From NCBI GenBank assembly GCA_049472395.1, contig JBLIRR010000025.1, forward strand, positions 1 to 64,000: a stretch of DNA of 64,000 nucleotides. Direction: 5' to 3'. This DNA comes from JBLIRR01 sp049472395 (GTDB taxonomy: Bacteria > SZUA-182 > DTGQ01 > JBLIRR01). A model generated the notes under the pieces. The model was not told the origin of the DNA, ran no database searches, and was given only the letters and a program-made list of their open reading frames with translations. Positions 8,401-16,112 of this stretch are shown one piece after another; position 1 is the stretch's first letter; the number at the start of each line of letters is the position of its first letter. The position numbers and the translations under genes were made by a program.

Positions 8401-10732
8401 TAACGGCCCCATCGCCGTCAACATCAGTCTCCTCAGCAAGCGGGATATTATCATCACAATCATTATCTTTCCCATCACAGATTTCAGGATTACCAGGGAA
8501 TCTGTCAGGATCCGTATCATCGCAATCTGTGTCATTTGCAACATATCCTTCCGGTGCATATAATGCCGAAATAAGGTTTTCTGCGTCACCATACCCGTCG
8601 CTGTCCTCGTCTTTGTAATAGTTAGAATACACACTAAAGGCACTATTACGCACTGAATGTTCGCCAAAAGGATTTGTTACATGGAGGTTATAAACACCGC
8701 CCCGGAAACCTGGTGGGACAGTAGCACGAATTGTGTGTTCATCTAAATATGTGATTTCTGTTAAAGGCTCAAATTTTTCAATTATCTGCAGCCCTTCCTC
8801 ATCATCAGCCACATAGACCTTGTTGCCTTCTATATAGATGCCAGAAGCAGAACCTGGTGTATTGCACGTGCCAACAATAGTGGGATTTTGAGGATCAGTT
8901 ATATCTATTACTTGCAGCCCTTCCTCATCATCAGCAACATAAGCCGTGGTGCTTTCTATATAGACGCCAAGAGCCCAACCTGGTGTATCGCACGAGCCAA
9001 CAATACCAGGATTTTGAGGATCATTTATATCTATTACCTGCAATCCCGAATTACCATCAGCAACATAGGCCATGGTGCCTTTTACATAGACGCCAAGAGC
9101 CCAGCCTGGTGTGCCGCACGAGCCAACGATACTGGGATTTTGAGGATCACTTATGTCTATTACCTGAAGCCCTTCACTATCAGCAGCCACATACGCCTTG
9201 CTGTCTTCTACATAGACACCAAGAGCACCGTCTGGTGTAGCGCACGAGCCAACAATACTAGGATTTTGAGGATCACTTATGTCTACTATCTGAAGCCCTT
9301 CACTATCAGCAGCCACATAGGCTTTGCTGTCTTTTACATAAACACCAGATGCATCCCCTGTTGTATCGCACGCGCCAATGATAATAAGATTTTGAGGATC
9401 ACTTATGTCTATTACCTGAAGCCCTTCACTATCAGCAGCCACATACGCCTTGCTGTCTTCTACATAGACACCAAGAGCACCGTCTGATGTAGCGCACGAG
9501 CCAACAATACTAGGATTTTGAGGATCACTTATGTCTACTATCTGAAGCCCTGAATCAGCAGCCACATAGGCTTTGCTGCTTTCTACATAGATACCAAGAG
9601 CACCCTTTGATGTATCACAGGAGCCAACGATACTGGGATTTTGTGGACCACTTATATCTATTATTTGAAGCCCTGAAGTTCCATCAGCCACATAGGCTTT
9701 GCTGCTTTCTATATAGATGCCAGAAGCACCGTATGGTGTATCACACAAGCCAACGATACTGGGATTTTGTGGATTACTTATATCTATTATCTGAAGCCCT
9801 GAATTACCATCAGCAACATACGCCTTGGTGTGTTTTACATAGACGCTAAGAGCACCATCTGGTGTATCGCATGAGCCAACAATACTGGGATTTTGAGGAT
9901 CAGTTATATCTATTATCTGAAGCCCTGAATCATCAGCAGCCACATACGCCATAGTGTCTTTTACATAGACGCTAAGAGCTCTGTCTGGTGTAGCGCACGA
10001 GCCAACGATACTGGGGTTTTGTGGATTACTTATATCTATTATCTGAAGCCCTGAATTACCATCAGCAACATACGTCATAGTGTCTTTTACATACACACCA
10101 GAAGCAGCGCCTGGTGTATCGCACGCACCAACTATACTGGGATTTTCAGGATCACTTACATTTATTATCTGAAGCCCTGCATTATCAACAGCAACGTAAG
10201 CCATAGTGTCTTTTACATACACACCAGATGCATCGCCTGTTGTATCGCACGAGCCAACTATACTGGGATTTTCAGGATCACTTATATCTATTATCTGCAA
10301 TCCTGAATCATCATCAGCCACATAGGCCGCGTTGCCTTCCACATAGACGCCAAGAGCCCAGCCTATTGTATCGCACGAGCCAACTATACTGGGATTTTGA
10401 GGATCACTTACATCTATTACCTGCAGCCCTAAATTACCATCAGCAACATACGCCCTGGTGTCTTCGATATAGACGCCAGAAGCAGAGCCTGGTGTATTAC
10501 AAAAGCCACCCACAAATGGTCCACCACCGTATAAGGCAAGCGTGGGTGTTGGCTGAAAGTTCGCCCCGTTAATGGTTATGTTTGTTGATTCTGTACTGTG
10601 TCCGTTATCAGGAACGATAGAATAAATTTCAGGAGGTGCAGGTGCACCCCAGGTTATTTTGGGAAAACAAAGAGCAGATATGATGAGAATTACTAAAAAA
10701 AAATATGGTGAATGCGCAATATCCTTTTTCAT
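5420..10732 (-). CDS. Giant secreted adhesin-like protein: split TIG, 14 LVIVD blades, MopE, LamG, Fn3-like, ZU5-like
   Basis: 1770 aa with an N-terminal signal peptide. Order: first half of a TIG/IPT domain (about 32-72); fourteen 42-residue LVIVD repeats (about 75-654; 'AYVAD..SGLQIIDISDPQNPSIVGSCDT'); the second half of the TIG fold (about 656-700; RATVPPGF ... LHVTNPFG); MopE-like DCDD/ICDGKDNDCD motifs; a LamG/concanavalin-like domain (VHYPFDSDAQDHSGQENHG ... KIDDVRFYNKALS); more MopE motifs; about four Fn3-like modules with conserved Trp (YYWRV..D); a ZU5-like domain (VEIPPEAL ... INHFTLYSLG); an Asp/Thr linker; and the tail STGCFLFTIESK. Ends in TAG. Likely exported and surface-associated; the binding partner is unknown. 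Confidence 0.88.
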   Translation of the reverse strand: MKKDIAHSPYFFLVILIISALCFPKITWGAPAPPEIYSIVPDNGHSTESTNITINGANFQPTPTLALYGGGPFVGGFCNTPGSASGVYIEDTRAYVADGNLGLQVIDVSDPQNPSIVGSCDTIGWALGVYVEGNAAYVADDDSGLQIIDISDPENPSIVGSCDTTGDASGVYVKDTMAYVAVDNAGLQIINVSDPENPSIVGACDTPGAASGVYVKDTMTYVADGNSGLQIIDISNPQNPSIVGSCATPDRALSVYVKDTMAYVAADDSGLQIIDITDPQNPSIVGSCDTPDGALSVYVKHTKAYVADGNSGLQIIDISNPQNPSIVGLCDTPYGASGIYIESSKAYVADGTSGLQIIDISGPQNPSIVGSCDTSKGALGIYVESSKAYVAADSGLQIVDISDPQNPSIVGSCATSDGALGVYVEDSKAYVAADSEGLQVIDISDPQNLIIIGACDTTGDASGVYVKDSKAYVAADSEGLQIVDISDPQNPSIVGSCATPDGALGVYVEDSKAYVAADSEGLQVIDISDPQNPSIVGSCGTPGWALGVYVKGTMAYVADGNSGLQVIDINDPQNPGIVGSCDTPGWALGVYIESTTAYVADDEEGLQVIDITDPQNPTIVGTCNTPGSASGIYIEGNKVYVADDEEGLQIIEKFEPLTEITYLDEHTIRATVPPGFRGGVYNLHVTNPFGEHSVRNSAFSVYSNYYKDEDSDGYGDAENLISALYAPEGYVANDTDCDDTDPDRFPGNPEICDGKDNDCDDNIPLAEETDVDGDGAVSCSDCDDRDSSIYPGAVEIECDEIDQDCSNGDYCPGTESELIVHYPFDSDAQDHSGQENHGVIHGALFDQGQAGNALSFDGDDYVECEDSENLNVGEKYSVSLWINATSVSKVQCLFERGVSAGNRMGVWLDDDSISFETGDSWKTGSAVGANEWYHIVAVHDGSIDTEYVYLNGNLFDSRNERTVDTPNQGKLFIAKSPAYQSNNFNGKIDDVRFYNKALSETEVSKLYKGEPIDCTDRDGDGFSREGSVCGPIDCNDINKTVYPGAPELCDGKDNNCDDIVPVDETDADSDEYSICEGDCDDNDPDRFPGNPEICDEKDNDCDGSIPPPESTDADGDGVVACKDFDDTDANTYPGAVEICDCKDNNNNQQIDEDCVNNAPTIPAFLSINPSQVNNETTSQQPLITIQNSMDISNSFNQDCQTITYTLEIYSDQGLTSLVTNVSELTEGEEETSWQVDVILEDNCFYYSRARAFDGIDYSEWNDIVTFFMNTTNDQPSIPHIYEPGNEAEIIDTQPTLTVTNAIDADYDPLLYEYELYSDEKLDTPLTSNYQIIEGSGSTTSWMIDSILQDNTFYWWRVQATDNENLSSGWSNLWQFFVNTAEDPPTIPLLYSPQNGEEADTLDITVQINNSSDEDLDTLTYFFEIDKKDTFDSPSLQKSSEISQSPDGFTSWDITELDDNTMYYWRAMAYDGQVYSQWSSPGSFFVNLSNDPPSVPTINNPGDNSEVTAIRPTLSINPSTDLDFDKITYDFELYSDEALSNLVKSISDTEGSWHIDVNLVNYAHYYWRVCSVDEHGCASEWSPIAMFKVNSTGFEVILYASQDISASAQSLQTIKVMAAESPLQGVTVEIPPEALTNDVTITIGEAINTPPLPSTAKPIGKIIDFGPTGTHFAIPVSIKIPYTQEDLHNADVNDPSELEVFTYNTATLLWESVVVDNIDRENNLLICNINHFTLYSLGVTIPQDTDTDIDTNTDTDDGGSTGCFLFTIESK
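5468..5508 (-). repeat. Hexanucleotide tandem repeat encoding the Asp/Thr linker
   Basis: A TGTATC-type 6-bp unit is repeated about seven times with minor variation. It encodes the DTDTDIDTNTDTD linker just before the terminal GCFL motif. Such runs can change length by slippage without shifting the frame. Confidence 0.7.
8770..10510 (-). repeat. Coding tandem repeat, about 126 bp x 14 (LVIVD blades)
   Basis: Fourteen consecutive ~126-bp units encode the 42-residue LVIVD repeats. All are 42 codons except the eighth, which is 41. Some neighbouring units are nearly identical in DNA (for example the segments around 9160-9300 and 9400-9550), implying recent duplication or gene conversion. Confidence 0.85.
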
Positions 10733-11336
10733 GGGTATCCTCCTTTTCCCTCAAGTTCTTCCCAATTACTTCGGCAATTCTAATTTTGGGCATATACCAT
10801 ATGGCTCGCATACACAACAGTCAAAATTAGAATTAATTCAATAAATTAATTAAAATATTTAAATATAAAATCACATAATAATATCTAATAATTATATAAC
10901 TATAGTTTACATCGAATATCAATAAAATGAAAGCCTTTTCTCATTTATTTAAGGTAGTAATTAGTTCTATTTATACTCATTTTTTCGTTATTATTCAATT
11001 AATTCATTTGATTGTCAATTGGTTTGTCTGTTTATGTATTAATAGGTTGGATTTATGGTCATTCTCAATACGTGATACCAATCCACCCGAAGATACCAAA
11101 TAGTGAAAATAATCCCGCCACACTTTTCTATAACCCAGCCCTCTTTCACCCTCTGATTTAGGTGAGCAAAGTTACAAAGAGTGTTCATTACTATCTGAAT
11201 TTTATTATGAAAATCATATTTTCATCATTAGAAATGAATAACTTGTAAATGAGCGGTTAGAGTCGTTTAGAGTAATAAATGCCTCCATTAGATTAACCTA
11301 AAGAAATGATAAAAAGAAAAAAGGGGGTTCTTCTGT
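10733..11336. other. 604-bp intergenic region with an inverted-repeat element
   Basis: No gene is seen. It contains the 59-bp inverted repeat at 10776-10834 just upstream of the giant secreted-protein gene, and a small perfect hairpin (ATGAAAAT-CAT-ATTTTCAT, 11207-11225) downstream of the FmdB-like gene. The AT-rich stretch 10840-11000 is the likely promoter region of the 1770-aa gene, but no clean promoter could be assigned. Confidence 0.5.
10776..10834. repeat. Dispersed inverted-repeat element, copy A
   Basis: The 13-bp arms AATTCTAATTTTG (10776-10788) and CAAAATTAGAATT (10822-10834) are perfect inverted repeats 33 bp apart. The same arms recur exactly at 15999-16066, and the GGG(C/T)..ATA.CAT..GGC..G interior is also similar. 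This is a small non-coding palindromic element. Confidence 0.7.
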
Positions 11337-11642
11337 TTATTCACTGCAAGGAGCAGTAGCGCATGGTTCTTTCTTACCACAGCAAGTAGTTTCTTTGCCA
11401 CATGAAGGCGTCGCAGAAGAATCAGATTTACTCTTTTTTTCAGGCTTAGGATTTCTGTCCTTTTTGGCATAATCATTGACGTAAAATCCCGGGCCTTTAA
11501 ATATTATCCCTGTTCCACCATGAATGACCCTACGAACTCTCTGCCCGCATTCAGGGCATTCACGTATTTTTTCATCTGTCATGCTTTGAAAAACTTCAAA
11601 ATTATAATTACAACTATCGCATTGATATTCATATGTTGGCAT
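11337..11642 (-). CDS. FmdB-family zinc-ribbon protein with Cys-rich tail
   Basis: 101 aa. The N-terminal ~45 residues are a typical FmdB/CxxC-CxxC zinc ribbon (MPTYEYQCDSC ... CPECG), with the family's GGTGIIFKGPGFYVNDY continuation. Family members are called putative regulatory proteins, but no activity is established. Unusually, the last 25 residues are cysteine-rich (PSCGKETTCCGKKEPCATAPC), adding six cysteines that could bind metal. It is the last gene of the minus-strand set with the MBL hydrolase, DUF89 and aminotransferase genes, after a 63-bp gap. Confidence 0.85.
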   Translation of the reverse strand: MPTYEYQCDSCNYNFEVFQSMTDEKIRECPECGQRVRRVIHGGTGIIFKGPGFYVNDYAKKDRNPKPEKKSKSDSSATPSCGKETTCCGKKEPCATAPCSE

Positions 11643-11705
11643 TTTCTATTATCCTCCTATTCTACTTTTATCGAAACATTTGCCCCACATCTTCAGAATT
11701 TTTTA

Positions 11706-12425
11706 TTACCTTCCTCTATAGAGAGTCTGTCCAATTTTGCTCTCAATACAATCTTCTTTATAGTTGGCCTTAAAAAACTGTATAGCCCTCTGTCCTGTAC
11801 AATGGGCAGGACATATCTTTGCAACATGTAATTCCTTAAATTTTTCCATAATTGCAGGGAGAAGACTACTCCCTGTATCCTTAAGATGAAAACCTCCCAG
11901 GACTAAATATATGGAATCGGAGTGGAAAAAATTTTTTACACGATCAAGTATCGTTCTTATTCCCGGATGAGCACACCCCGTAATTACGCATATACCTCGG
12001 TGCGTTTTCACTATTAACGATTGCTCTCCTATAAAGGTCCCTTTATATTTCCCTTCAATCTCACCAGTGGTATAAATCCCTTTTGCTATACCAGTTAACG
12101 TATCAACCTCAATCAGATGAGCTGAGAAAGAGGCCACCCTCCTTTTAAATTCCTGACTAAAATGGGGACAGCTATAAACTATTAGCCCCGGCCTCAGCTT
12201 GAGCAGTTCCCATAATCCCCCTGTATGATCCCAATGATCATGAGAAATAATCACTGCTTCAAGCTTCGCTGTCTCTATATTCATATTGTTCATATTGGAT
12301 ATGAGAGACTCAGGATCTTTTCCTGTATCAAATAGTATAGTGTTATTTATTATAGCAGAAAATCCCCATCCAGTAAAATATTTTTTATTTTTTGTTTCAT
12401 TATCAAATACTATTTTAATCTCCAT
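11706..12425 (-). CDS. Metallo-beta-lactamase-fold hydrolase (COG1237-like)
   Basis: 239 aa. The metal-binding motif SHDHWDHTGG is intact, and later ligands are visible in GCAHPGI and GGFHL, followed by CPAHCTG. The sequence resembles the COG1237 group, annotated as dihydropterin/ribofuranosyl-aminobenzene phosphate synthase-like, but the substrate cannot be assigned. It is soluble, with no signal peptide. Its start overlaps the DUF89 stop by one base (12425), so the two are translationally coupled. Confidence 0.85.
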   Translation of the reverse strand: MEIKIVFDNETKNKKYFTGWGFSAIINNTILFDTGKDPESLISNMNNMNIETAKLEAVIISHDHWDHTGGLWELLKLRPGLIVYSCPHFSQEFKRRVASFSAHLIEVDTLTGIAKGIYTTGEIEGKYKGTFIGEQSLIVKTHRGICVITGCAHPGIRTILDRVKNFFHSDSIYLVLGGFHLKDTGSSLLPAIMEKFKELHVAKICPAHCTGQRAIQFFKANYKEDCIESKIGQTLYRGR

Positions 12426-13309
12426 TATACTGCTTCCTCACTCCTGCTCCCCTGCAAGATTATATTATAGAGGTTGCATCCAATATGTTGAGCAACGATT
12501 GCACATTTTACCATAAACATGAAAAATAGGGGAGCATTCACCTCATTTAATGTTTCATAATTACCCTGCCCTTTACTTATTATGAGATCTGCTTTATAAA
12601 AATGTTCCAAAAAGGATTGAGAGCACATCCTAAGAATTGTCCCCGGCGCATCCATACCACTTGAAATAATGCGCGCATATTGATCTATGCCACAATCAAG
12701 AGCATCCTTTGTGAGTGCATCATTTATAACCGGCTCCTCTTTCACTGCCACAATTATCTCTTTCCCCCGGCTTTTTAATTCTTCAATCAAGAGCTTATCA
12801 AATACGATTTCCCCGGCATTGTCAGCTAAGTATAAAATCATCCGGGCTCTGTCTAAGGATGACCTGAATCTTTCATATTCAAAGATAGCCTTTTCTCCGG
12901 AGTACATAGTACAATCATGTATTAATCTTTTTATCCCCTTCTCAACCTCATCATATGTGCTCACTCCATAGTCGATAATATTTCCTATAATTGCCAGCTC
13001 AATCGCGGTAAGAAGCCTGTCATCTGATTTTTCGACTCGCTCTTTTAATTGAGGATAAAGATCAAGAATCAGTCGATTGCTTCTCTCTTTTATCTCATAA
13101 AAGGGATCACGCTCTCCGGTAATCTGATGAATGATTTTATATATCAGTCTGGCTTTCTCAGGTGGGCTTGTCGAGAGCGCGAATGAAGGGACTAATTTTG
13201 CTACCTCATCGATGAGGACCTTTTGGTGAGCCTCATCAAGGCCTGAAGTTTTGGCTACTTCCAACGCTTGGCGGAAAAAACAAGGAATACATTCAAGATA
13301 CGTTCTCAT
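12425..13309 (-). CDS. DUF89 / ARMT1-like damage-control phosphatase
   Basis: 294 aa, whole-length match to the bacterial/archaeal DUF89 family: N-terminal CIPC in MRTYLECIPCFFRQAL, the metal-site region LYLADNAGEIVFDKLLIEEL, and ISKGQGNYETL near the C-terminus. Family members are metal-dependent phosphatases thought to remove damaged or excess phosphometabolites. The start overlaps the upstream aminotransferase stop by four bases (ATGA type) and the end abuts the MBL gene, indicating one transcript. The natural substrate is unknown. Confidence 0.87.
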   Translation of the reverse strand: MRTYLECIPCFFRQALEVAKTSGLDEAHQKVLIDEVAKLVPSFALSTSPPEKARLIYKIIHQITGERDPFYEIKERSNRLILDLYPQLKERVEKSDDRLLTAIELAIIGNIIDYGVSTYDEVEKGIKRLIHDCTMYSGEKAIFEYERFRSSLDRARMILYLADNAGEIVFDKLLIEELKSRGKEIIVAVKEEPVINDALTKDALDCGIDQYARIISSGMDAPGTILRMCSQSFLEHFYKADLIISKGQGNYETLNEVNAPLFFMFMVKCAIVAQHIGCNLYNIILQGSRSEEAV

Positions 13310-14499
13310 AATAGATTTTTTAAAAAATGTTCGATCCTATCCATACCCTCAGCAATATTCTCTAATGAATTAGCGTACGATAAACGCACATAACCTTCGG
13401 CATTCTCTCCAAAATCAATACCCGGAGTGATTGCAACACTTGCCTTCTCGAGAATCTCATGACAAAAATTCAATGAATTATTGTGACAATAGCGTTTTGC
13501 GTTAGCTAAGATATAAAAAGCGCCGGTGGGCTCAACAGTTATGCCAAAACCTAATTCTCTAAGCCTTGTAAGCATAAATTTCCGCCTCGTATTATAGATA
13601 TCTTTCATCTCCTGCACAGCAGAACCAGCCTCTGTGAGGGCAGCAAGACCCGCATATTGAACAAAGGAACTGGCTGAAATGAAAAAATTTTGCTGAATGT
13701 TTTGCATAGGCCTAATAAAATCATGCGGAGCAATTAAGTAGCCAAGTCTCCAGCCTGTCATAGCATAGAGCTTGGAAAATCCGTTTATGACAATCGCGTC
13801 GCGAGTATATTCAAGGATAGAATAAGCCCTGCCCTCATAGACTAATCCATGGTAGATTTCATCGGAAAGAACCAATGGGCCTAATGCAGAAATTTTTTCC
13901 ATTGCGTCAGCAGAGAGGAGATTCCCGGTTGGATTTGAAGGAGAGTTGATCAGGATTCCTTTTGTGCGAGGAGTTATTTTGTACTTTATTTTATCCGGCT
14001 GATATTGGAAACCATCTTCTTCATATACCTTCACAAGATTCGTTTTTCCTCCCATAAATTTAATAAAATTCGGGTAGCATGCGTAATGAGGATCTGAAAG
14101 AATAATTTCATCACCAGGATTGAGCATAAATGCAAAGCAAATAAGCATGGCCGGAGACGTGCCGGAGGTGACAATTATTTGATCTGGGGTAAGGGATACT
14201 CCATAATTATCTGCATATACGCTGCAAATGGCTTCCCGTAACTCTATTATTCCCAAACTATGGCTATATTTTGTCTGCCCCTTATGCATAGCCCTGATAG
14301 CAGCTTCTTTAATACAGGAAGGGGTCTCAAAATCAGGTTCACCTACTTCAAGATGGATTATAGTACGACCTTGTTTTTCAAGCGCAGAGGCTTTTTCCAT
14401 TATCTCCATAACAAGAAACGGAGATATACACCGTGCTTTATCTGAAATTATTATGTTTTTATTACCTCTCATTGAAAGCATTGTATAACAAAAATCCAC
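13306..14499 (-). CDS. Class I/II pyridoxal-phosphate aminotransferase
   Basis: About 390 aa, full length for fold-type I aminotransferases related to aspartate/alanine aminotransferases. Visible are SNPTGN, the PLP-binding lysine in INGFSKLYAMTGWRLGYL, and the C-terminal arginine region VRLSYANS. The first codon is GTG at 14499; in-frame ATGs at 14481 and 14472 are also possible, and none has a strong ribosome-binding site. It is first in the set with DUF89, MBL and FmdB. The amino donor cannot be told from sequence. Confidence 0.87.
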   Translation of the reverse strand: MDFCYTMLSMRGNKNIIISDKARCISPFLVMEIMEKASALEKQGRTIIHLEVGEPDFETPSCIKEAAIRAMHKGQTKYSHSLGIIELREAICSVYADNYGVSLTPDQIIVTSGTSPAMLICFAFMLNPGDEIILSDPHYACYPNFIKFMGGKTNLVKVYEEDGFQYQPDKIKYKITPRTKGILINSPSNPTGNLLSADAMEKISALGPLVLSDEIYHGLVYEGRAYSILEYTRDAIVINGFSKLYAMTGWRLGYLIAPHDFIRPMQNIQQNFFISASSFVQYAGLAALTEAGSAVQEMKDIYNTRRKFMLTRLRELGFGITVEPTGAFYILANAKRYCHNNSLNFCHEILEKASVAITPGIDFGENAEGYVRLSYANSLENIAEGMDRIEHFLKNLL

Positions 14500-14556
14500 A
14501 ACTTCGTCAAGGTGCTCCTATTAAATTAATTATTTATATAATTAAAGACTCTATGT

Positions 14557-14585
14557 TTGTACTTTTTTTCCGACTATGATAAAAT
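14557..14585 (+). promoter_or_regulatory. Sigma70-type promoter, extended -10
   Basis: TTGTAC (14557-14562), a 17-bp spacer, then TAAAAT (14580-14585) preceded by TGA. It lies 24 bp before the TTG start at 14610 in the divergent gap with the aminotransferase gene. Confidence 0.5.
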
Positions 14586-14609
14586 TAATTATTCAAATGT
14601 CACAGGTTT

Positions 14610-15410
14610 TTGGGTCGATATTATGAAGGCATCTTATTCTTATCAGGTAAGCGAAATCTTATTTATGAGTATACTATGAGAACGCCCAAAAAGAACCCTT
14701 TTCAATTGTGGCAGACAAACCTCGTAAGCATTCCCTATACTTTATCAGAAGACATCATTCCAAATTCAACAAATTCTTTCTTACTTATAGAGGCTGATGA
14801 CAACAAAAAATTTGCGGATGATATTTTACATTACCTTCACCATCTCAAAATTAATGATGTGGAAAATTATGAAACCGAGATTTTTAAGAATAAGCTCACA
14901 CGTATAGCACATAGAATCGACTATTGCAATTATGAAGATGCGGCAGATATTACGGTTAAATTGGCTCACCTTATTTATAATGATATTAATGATAAGAGAG
15001 TCATTAAATTTAAACATCTTGCGTTGACTATCGGTGAGCTTCTCCTCAATGCTATTGTGTATGGCAATCAACTTGATCTTACCATCCCAGTTTTCTTTTC
15101 ATGGGAAATAAATAAGGAGCACCTCATTATTTCGGTCGGGGATTATGGCATTGACGAGGTTTCTTTTACTAGCAATGATGTTGAATCAATGCCAGAATGT
15201 TCCTTCTCTAAAGACTTTTGGCAAAAGGTTGAATTTGCGGATGAGGAAAAATTATCAGGTAGTGGTTTAGGGGTACCGGCTATTCTGAAAATATGTGGTT
15301 TTCAACTCACATCCCATCTCATTAGAGATGAAAATCATGAGCCACTCGGAAAAATAATCAAAGCGGTGAAAGCACTGCAACGAGAGAAAGATAAGAGGAG
15401 ATGCGAATGA
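14610..15410 (+). CDS. Anti-sigma/histidine-kinase-type ATPase domain protein
   Basis: 266 aa. The C-terminal half is a HATPase_c (GHKL) domain: N-box ELLLNAIVYGN (about 144-154), a G1-like GDYGID and the G2 box GSGLGVPAI. There is no H-box, so it resembles RsbW-type anti-sigma kinases or stand-alone sensor ATPases. The N-terminal ~120 residues (GRYYEGILFLSGKRN ... SFLLIEADD) are not recognised. TTG at 14610 is the first available start after an upstream in-frame stop; ATG at 14676 is the alternative. Its stop overlaps the nitroreductase start (ATGA), so the pair is co-translated. Confidence 0.75.
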   Translation: MGRYYEGILFLSGKRNLIYEYTMRTPKKNPFQLWQTNLVSIPYTLSEDIIPNSTNSFLLIEADDNKKFADDILHYLHHLKINDVENYETEIFKNKLTRIAHRIDYCNYEDAADITVKLAHLIYNDINDKRVIKFKHLALTIGELLLNAIVYGNQLDLTIPVFFSWEINKEHLIISVGDYGIDEVSFTSNDVESMPECSFSKDFWQKVEFADEEKLSGSGLGVPAILKICGFQLTSHLIRDENHEPLGKIIKAVKALQREKDKRRCE

Positions 15411-15976
15411 TAAAAGATTTAATTTTAAAAAACCGGAGCTTTCGTCGCTTTTATCAGGAGAGTATTATCTCATGTGAAACCTTGCGGGAGCTTATTTACC
15501 TTGCAAACCACTCTGCCTCTGCAGGAAATATACAACCATTAAAATATTTGATCTCCTGTGACCCTCAAAGGAATGCCCTTATCTTTCCATATCTTAAATG
15601 GGCCGGATATCTCAAGGAATGGGCAGGGCCAGACGAAGGAGAAAGGCCATCGGCGTATATTATTATCCTCGGTGATACTACCTTGAGCAAATCCTTTGGC
15701 GTTGACCATGGAATAGCTGCTCAGAGTATATTGCTCGGCGCGGCAGAGAAGGGACTGGGTGGCTGTATGATCGGCTCAATAGTGCGAGAGGATCTCAGAT
15801 GTGCCCTCACTATACCATCTCATTATGAGATTTTGTTAGTCATTGCTATTGGCAGACCTAAGGAAACCGTTATAATTGAGAGCGTCGGATCTGATGGGAA
15901 TATAGAATACTGGAGAGATGATGAAAATATTCATCATGTCCCTAAACGCTCCCTTAATGAGACCATTCTCAAGTAA
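15407..15976 (+). CDS. Nitroreductase-family flavoprotein
   Basis: 189 aa, compact nitroreductase fold. FMN-binding features are visible: the N-terminal RSFRRFY, the ASAGNIQPLKYLI loop and GIAAQSILLGAAEKGLGGC. The family uses FMN and NAD(P)H to reduce nitro groups, quinones or other electrophiles; the substrate is unknown. I chose ATG at 15407 (AAGAGGAG six bases upstream, ATGA overlap with the preceding gene) over ATG at 15401, which touches the ribosome-binding site. Confidence 0.85.
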   Translation: MIKDLILKNRSFRRFYQESIISCETLRELIYLANHSASAGNIQPLKYLISCDPQRNALIFPYLKWAGYLKEWAGPDEGERPSAYIIILGDTTLSKSFGVDHGIAAQSILLGAAEKGLGGCMIGSIVREDLRCALTIPSHYEILLVIAIGRPKETVIIESVGSDGNIEYWRDDENIHHVPKRSLNETILK

Positions 15977-15998
15977 AGAAATGATCTTCTCTTGCAGG

Positions 15999-16066
15999 AA
16001 TTCTAATTTTGGGTACATAACATGAGGCGAGTGGGATCGAGGAATTTAATAGTCAAAATTAGAATT
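15999..16066. repeat. Dispersed inverted-repeat element, copy B
   Basis: The arms AATTCTAATTTTG (15999-16011) and CAAAATTAGAATT (16054-16066) are identical to those of copy A at 10776-10834 and form a perfect 13-bp stem with a 42-base loop. It lies between the nitroreductase stop and the OtsA-like gene and has no T-run of a terminator. Confidence 0.7.
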
Positions 16067-16112
16067 GCTTCTTCTCTTGACTTCCATCATGCATACATGT
16101 TTAAATGATAAT

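Noticed and set aside
8888..9487. Long plus-strand open frame opposite the LVIVD array
   Set aside because: It is a by-product of the 126-bp repeat; the translation is a repetitive Tyr/Ile-rich string with no ribosome-binding site, and the minus strand is clearly coding.
8770..10510. Possible CRISPR-like tandem array
   Set aside because: Units are 126 bp, contiguous and protein coding, with no spacers.
11040..11200. Decayed transposase in the gap after the FmdB-like gene
   Set aside because: Short coding-like strings appear in several frames, but none adds up to a recognisable family.
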